From: Chitinophagaceae bacterium | GTDB taxonomy: Bacteria > Bacteroidota > Bacteroidia > Chitinophagales > Chitinophagaceae | Assembly (NCBI GenBank): GCA_025924755.1 | Contig: JAICHT010000176.1 | Location: 1-7,344, forward strand | Reading direction: 5' to 3' | DNA length: 7,344 nucleotides | Shown here: piece after piece, positions 7,064 to 7,344 of the stretch | How the letters are laid out: the number at the start of each line of letters is the position of its first letter | Numbering within the stretch: position 1 is the first letter of the stretch | Position numbers and translations under genes: made by a program | The notes under the pieces: generated by a model | Told to the model about the DNA's origin: nothing | Seen by the model: only the letters and a program-made list of their open reading frames with translations | Databases searched by the model: none

Positions 7064-7102
7064 CTTTTTATTTTAACGTATTTTACAATACAAATTTTTT
7101 AG

Positions 7103-7344
7103 ATGGATGTATCTGAGCAACTACATCAACTGGAGGAAACGGTAAAAGACCTTTCACAGCAACTGGAGGTACATCAAAAAAAGATAGTGCTGCTGGAAAA
7201 AGAAGTGCAGGATATGAAAGCTGCAAAAGAGGCAACAGTTCTTGGTGCCAACTCGGGTAAAGTAAAAACTACTTTATCTGAAAAGCAGGGACTTGAAAAC
7301 TTTATAGGATTGCGGTTGATTCATCTTATTGGTATTGTGGTACT
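7103..7344 (+). CDS. N-terminus of a DUF2339-type predicted membrane protein (partial)
   Basis: Eighty complete codons are present before the window ends. The ATG at 7103 is the first in-frame start and is followed by MDVSEQLHQLEETVKDLSQQ. Residues 2-45 show heptad-like spacing of leucine, isoleucine and valine among charged residues, as in a coiled coil. Residues 46-62 form a polar linker. At 63 comes GLENFIGLRLIHLIGIVV, the start of the first membrane helix. A coiled-coil N-terminus followed by an E-N-[FY]-I-G motif and a membrane helix is typical of Bacteroidota DUF2339 proteins, which have many transmembrane segments and no established function. The rest lies outside the window. It is divergent from lnt with a 100-base gap; no clear Shine-Dalgarno or promoter of its own stands out, though TATTTTAC at 7079-7086 is a weak -7 candidate. 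Confidence 0.8.
   Translation, partial: MDVSEQLHQLEETVKDLSQQLEVHQKKIVLLEKEVQDMKAAKEATVLGANSGKVKTTLSEKQGLENFIGLRLIHLIGIVV

Overview
The window looks like an ordinary chromosomal stretch from a Bacteroidota bacterium, probably of the Chitinophagaceae type. Three things point that way. There is a large secreted protein with PKD/Ig-like repeats ending in a gliding-motility-associated (CHU_C, type B) type IX secretion sorting domain. The apolipoprotein N-acyltransferase has an LVPGVE motif. Purine-rich Shine-Dalgarno sites are absent before the starts, and the best promoter candidate fits the Bacteroidota TTTG/TAnnTTTG pattern. The genus assignment is inference.

Layout from right to left: a divergent intergenic region (about 7003-7102) separates a rightward gene, cut by the window edge, for a DUF2339-type membrane protein (7103-7344) from a leftward block of four tightly packed genes. 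These are lnt (7002-5395, apparently starting at TTG), an alpha/beta hydrolase (5386-4595), the T9SS-sorted PKD/Ig-like protein (4577-1962) and an NADP-type short-chain dehydrogenase (1937-1173). Gaps of 8, 17 and 24 bases suggest one transcript. A 224-base gap with possible nested hairpins follows. Then comes a secreted small protein of unknown function (948-472), which ends in a textbook rho-independent terminator (437-457 plus U-tract). Leftmost is a decayed gene (346-1) for a secreted antibiotic-biosynthesis-monooxygenase (ABM) domain protein. It is broken by at least two frameshifts, and an imperfect inverted repeat (310-387) overlaps its start.

How the genes relate: Lnt adds the third acyl chain to lipoproteins in the inner membrane, and the PKD/CHU_C protein is exported and attached outside the cell. 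The hydrolase and dehydrogenase are generic cytoplasmic enzymes with no visible link to either. I see co-transcription but no dedicated pathway, and no mobile element, CRISPR array, RNA gene or defence system. I did not find a convincing undescribed system. The items most worth a second look are the frameshifted ABM gene with its inverted repeat, the TTG start with a very short leader on lnt, and the palindromes in the divergent promoter region.
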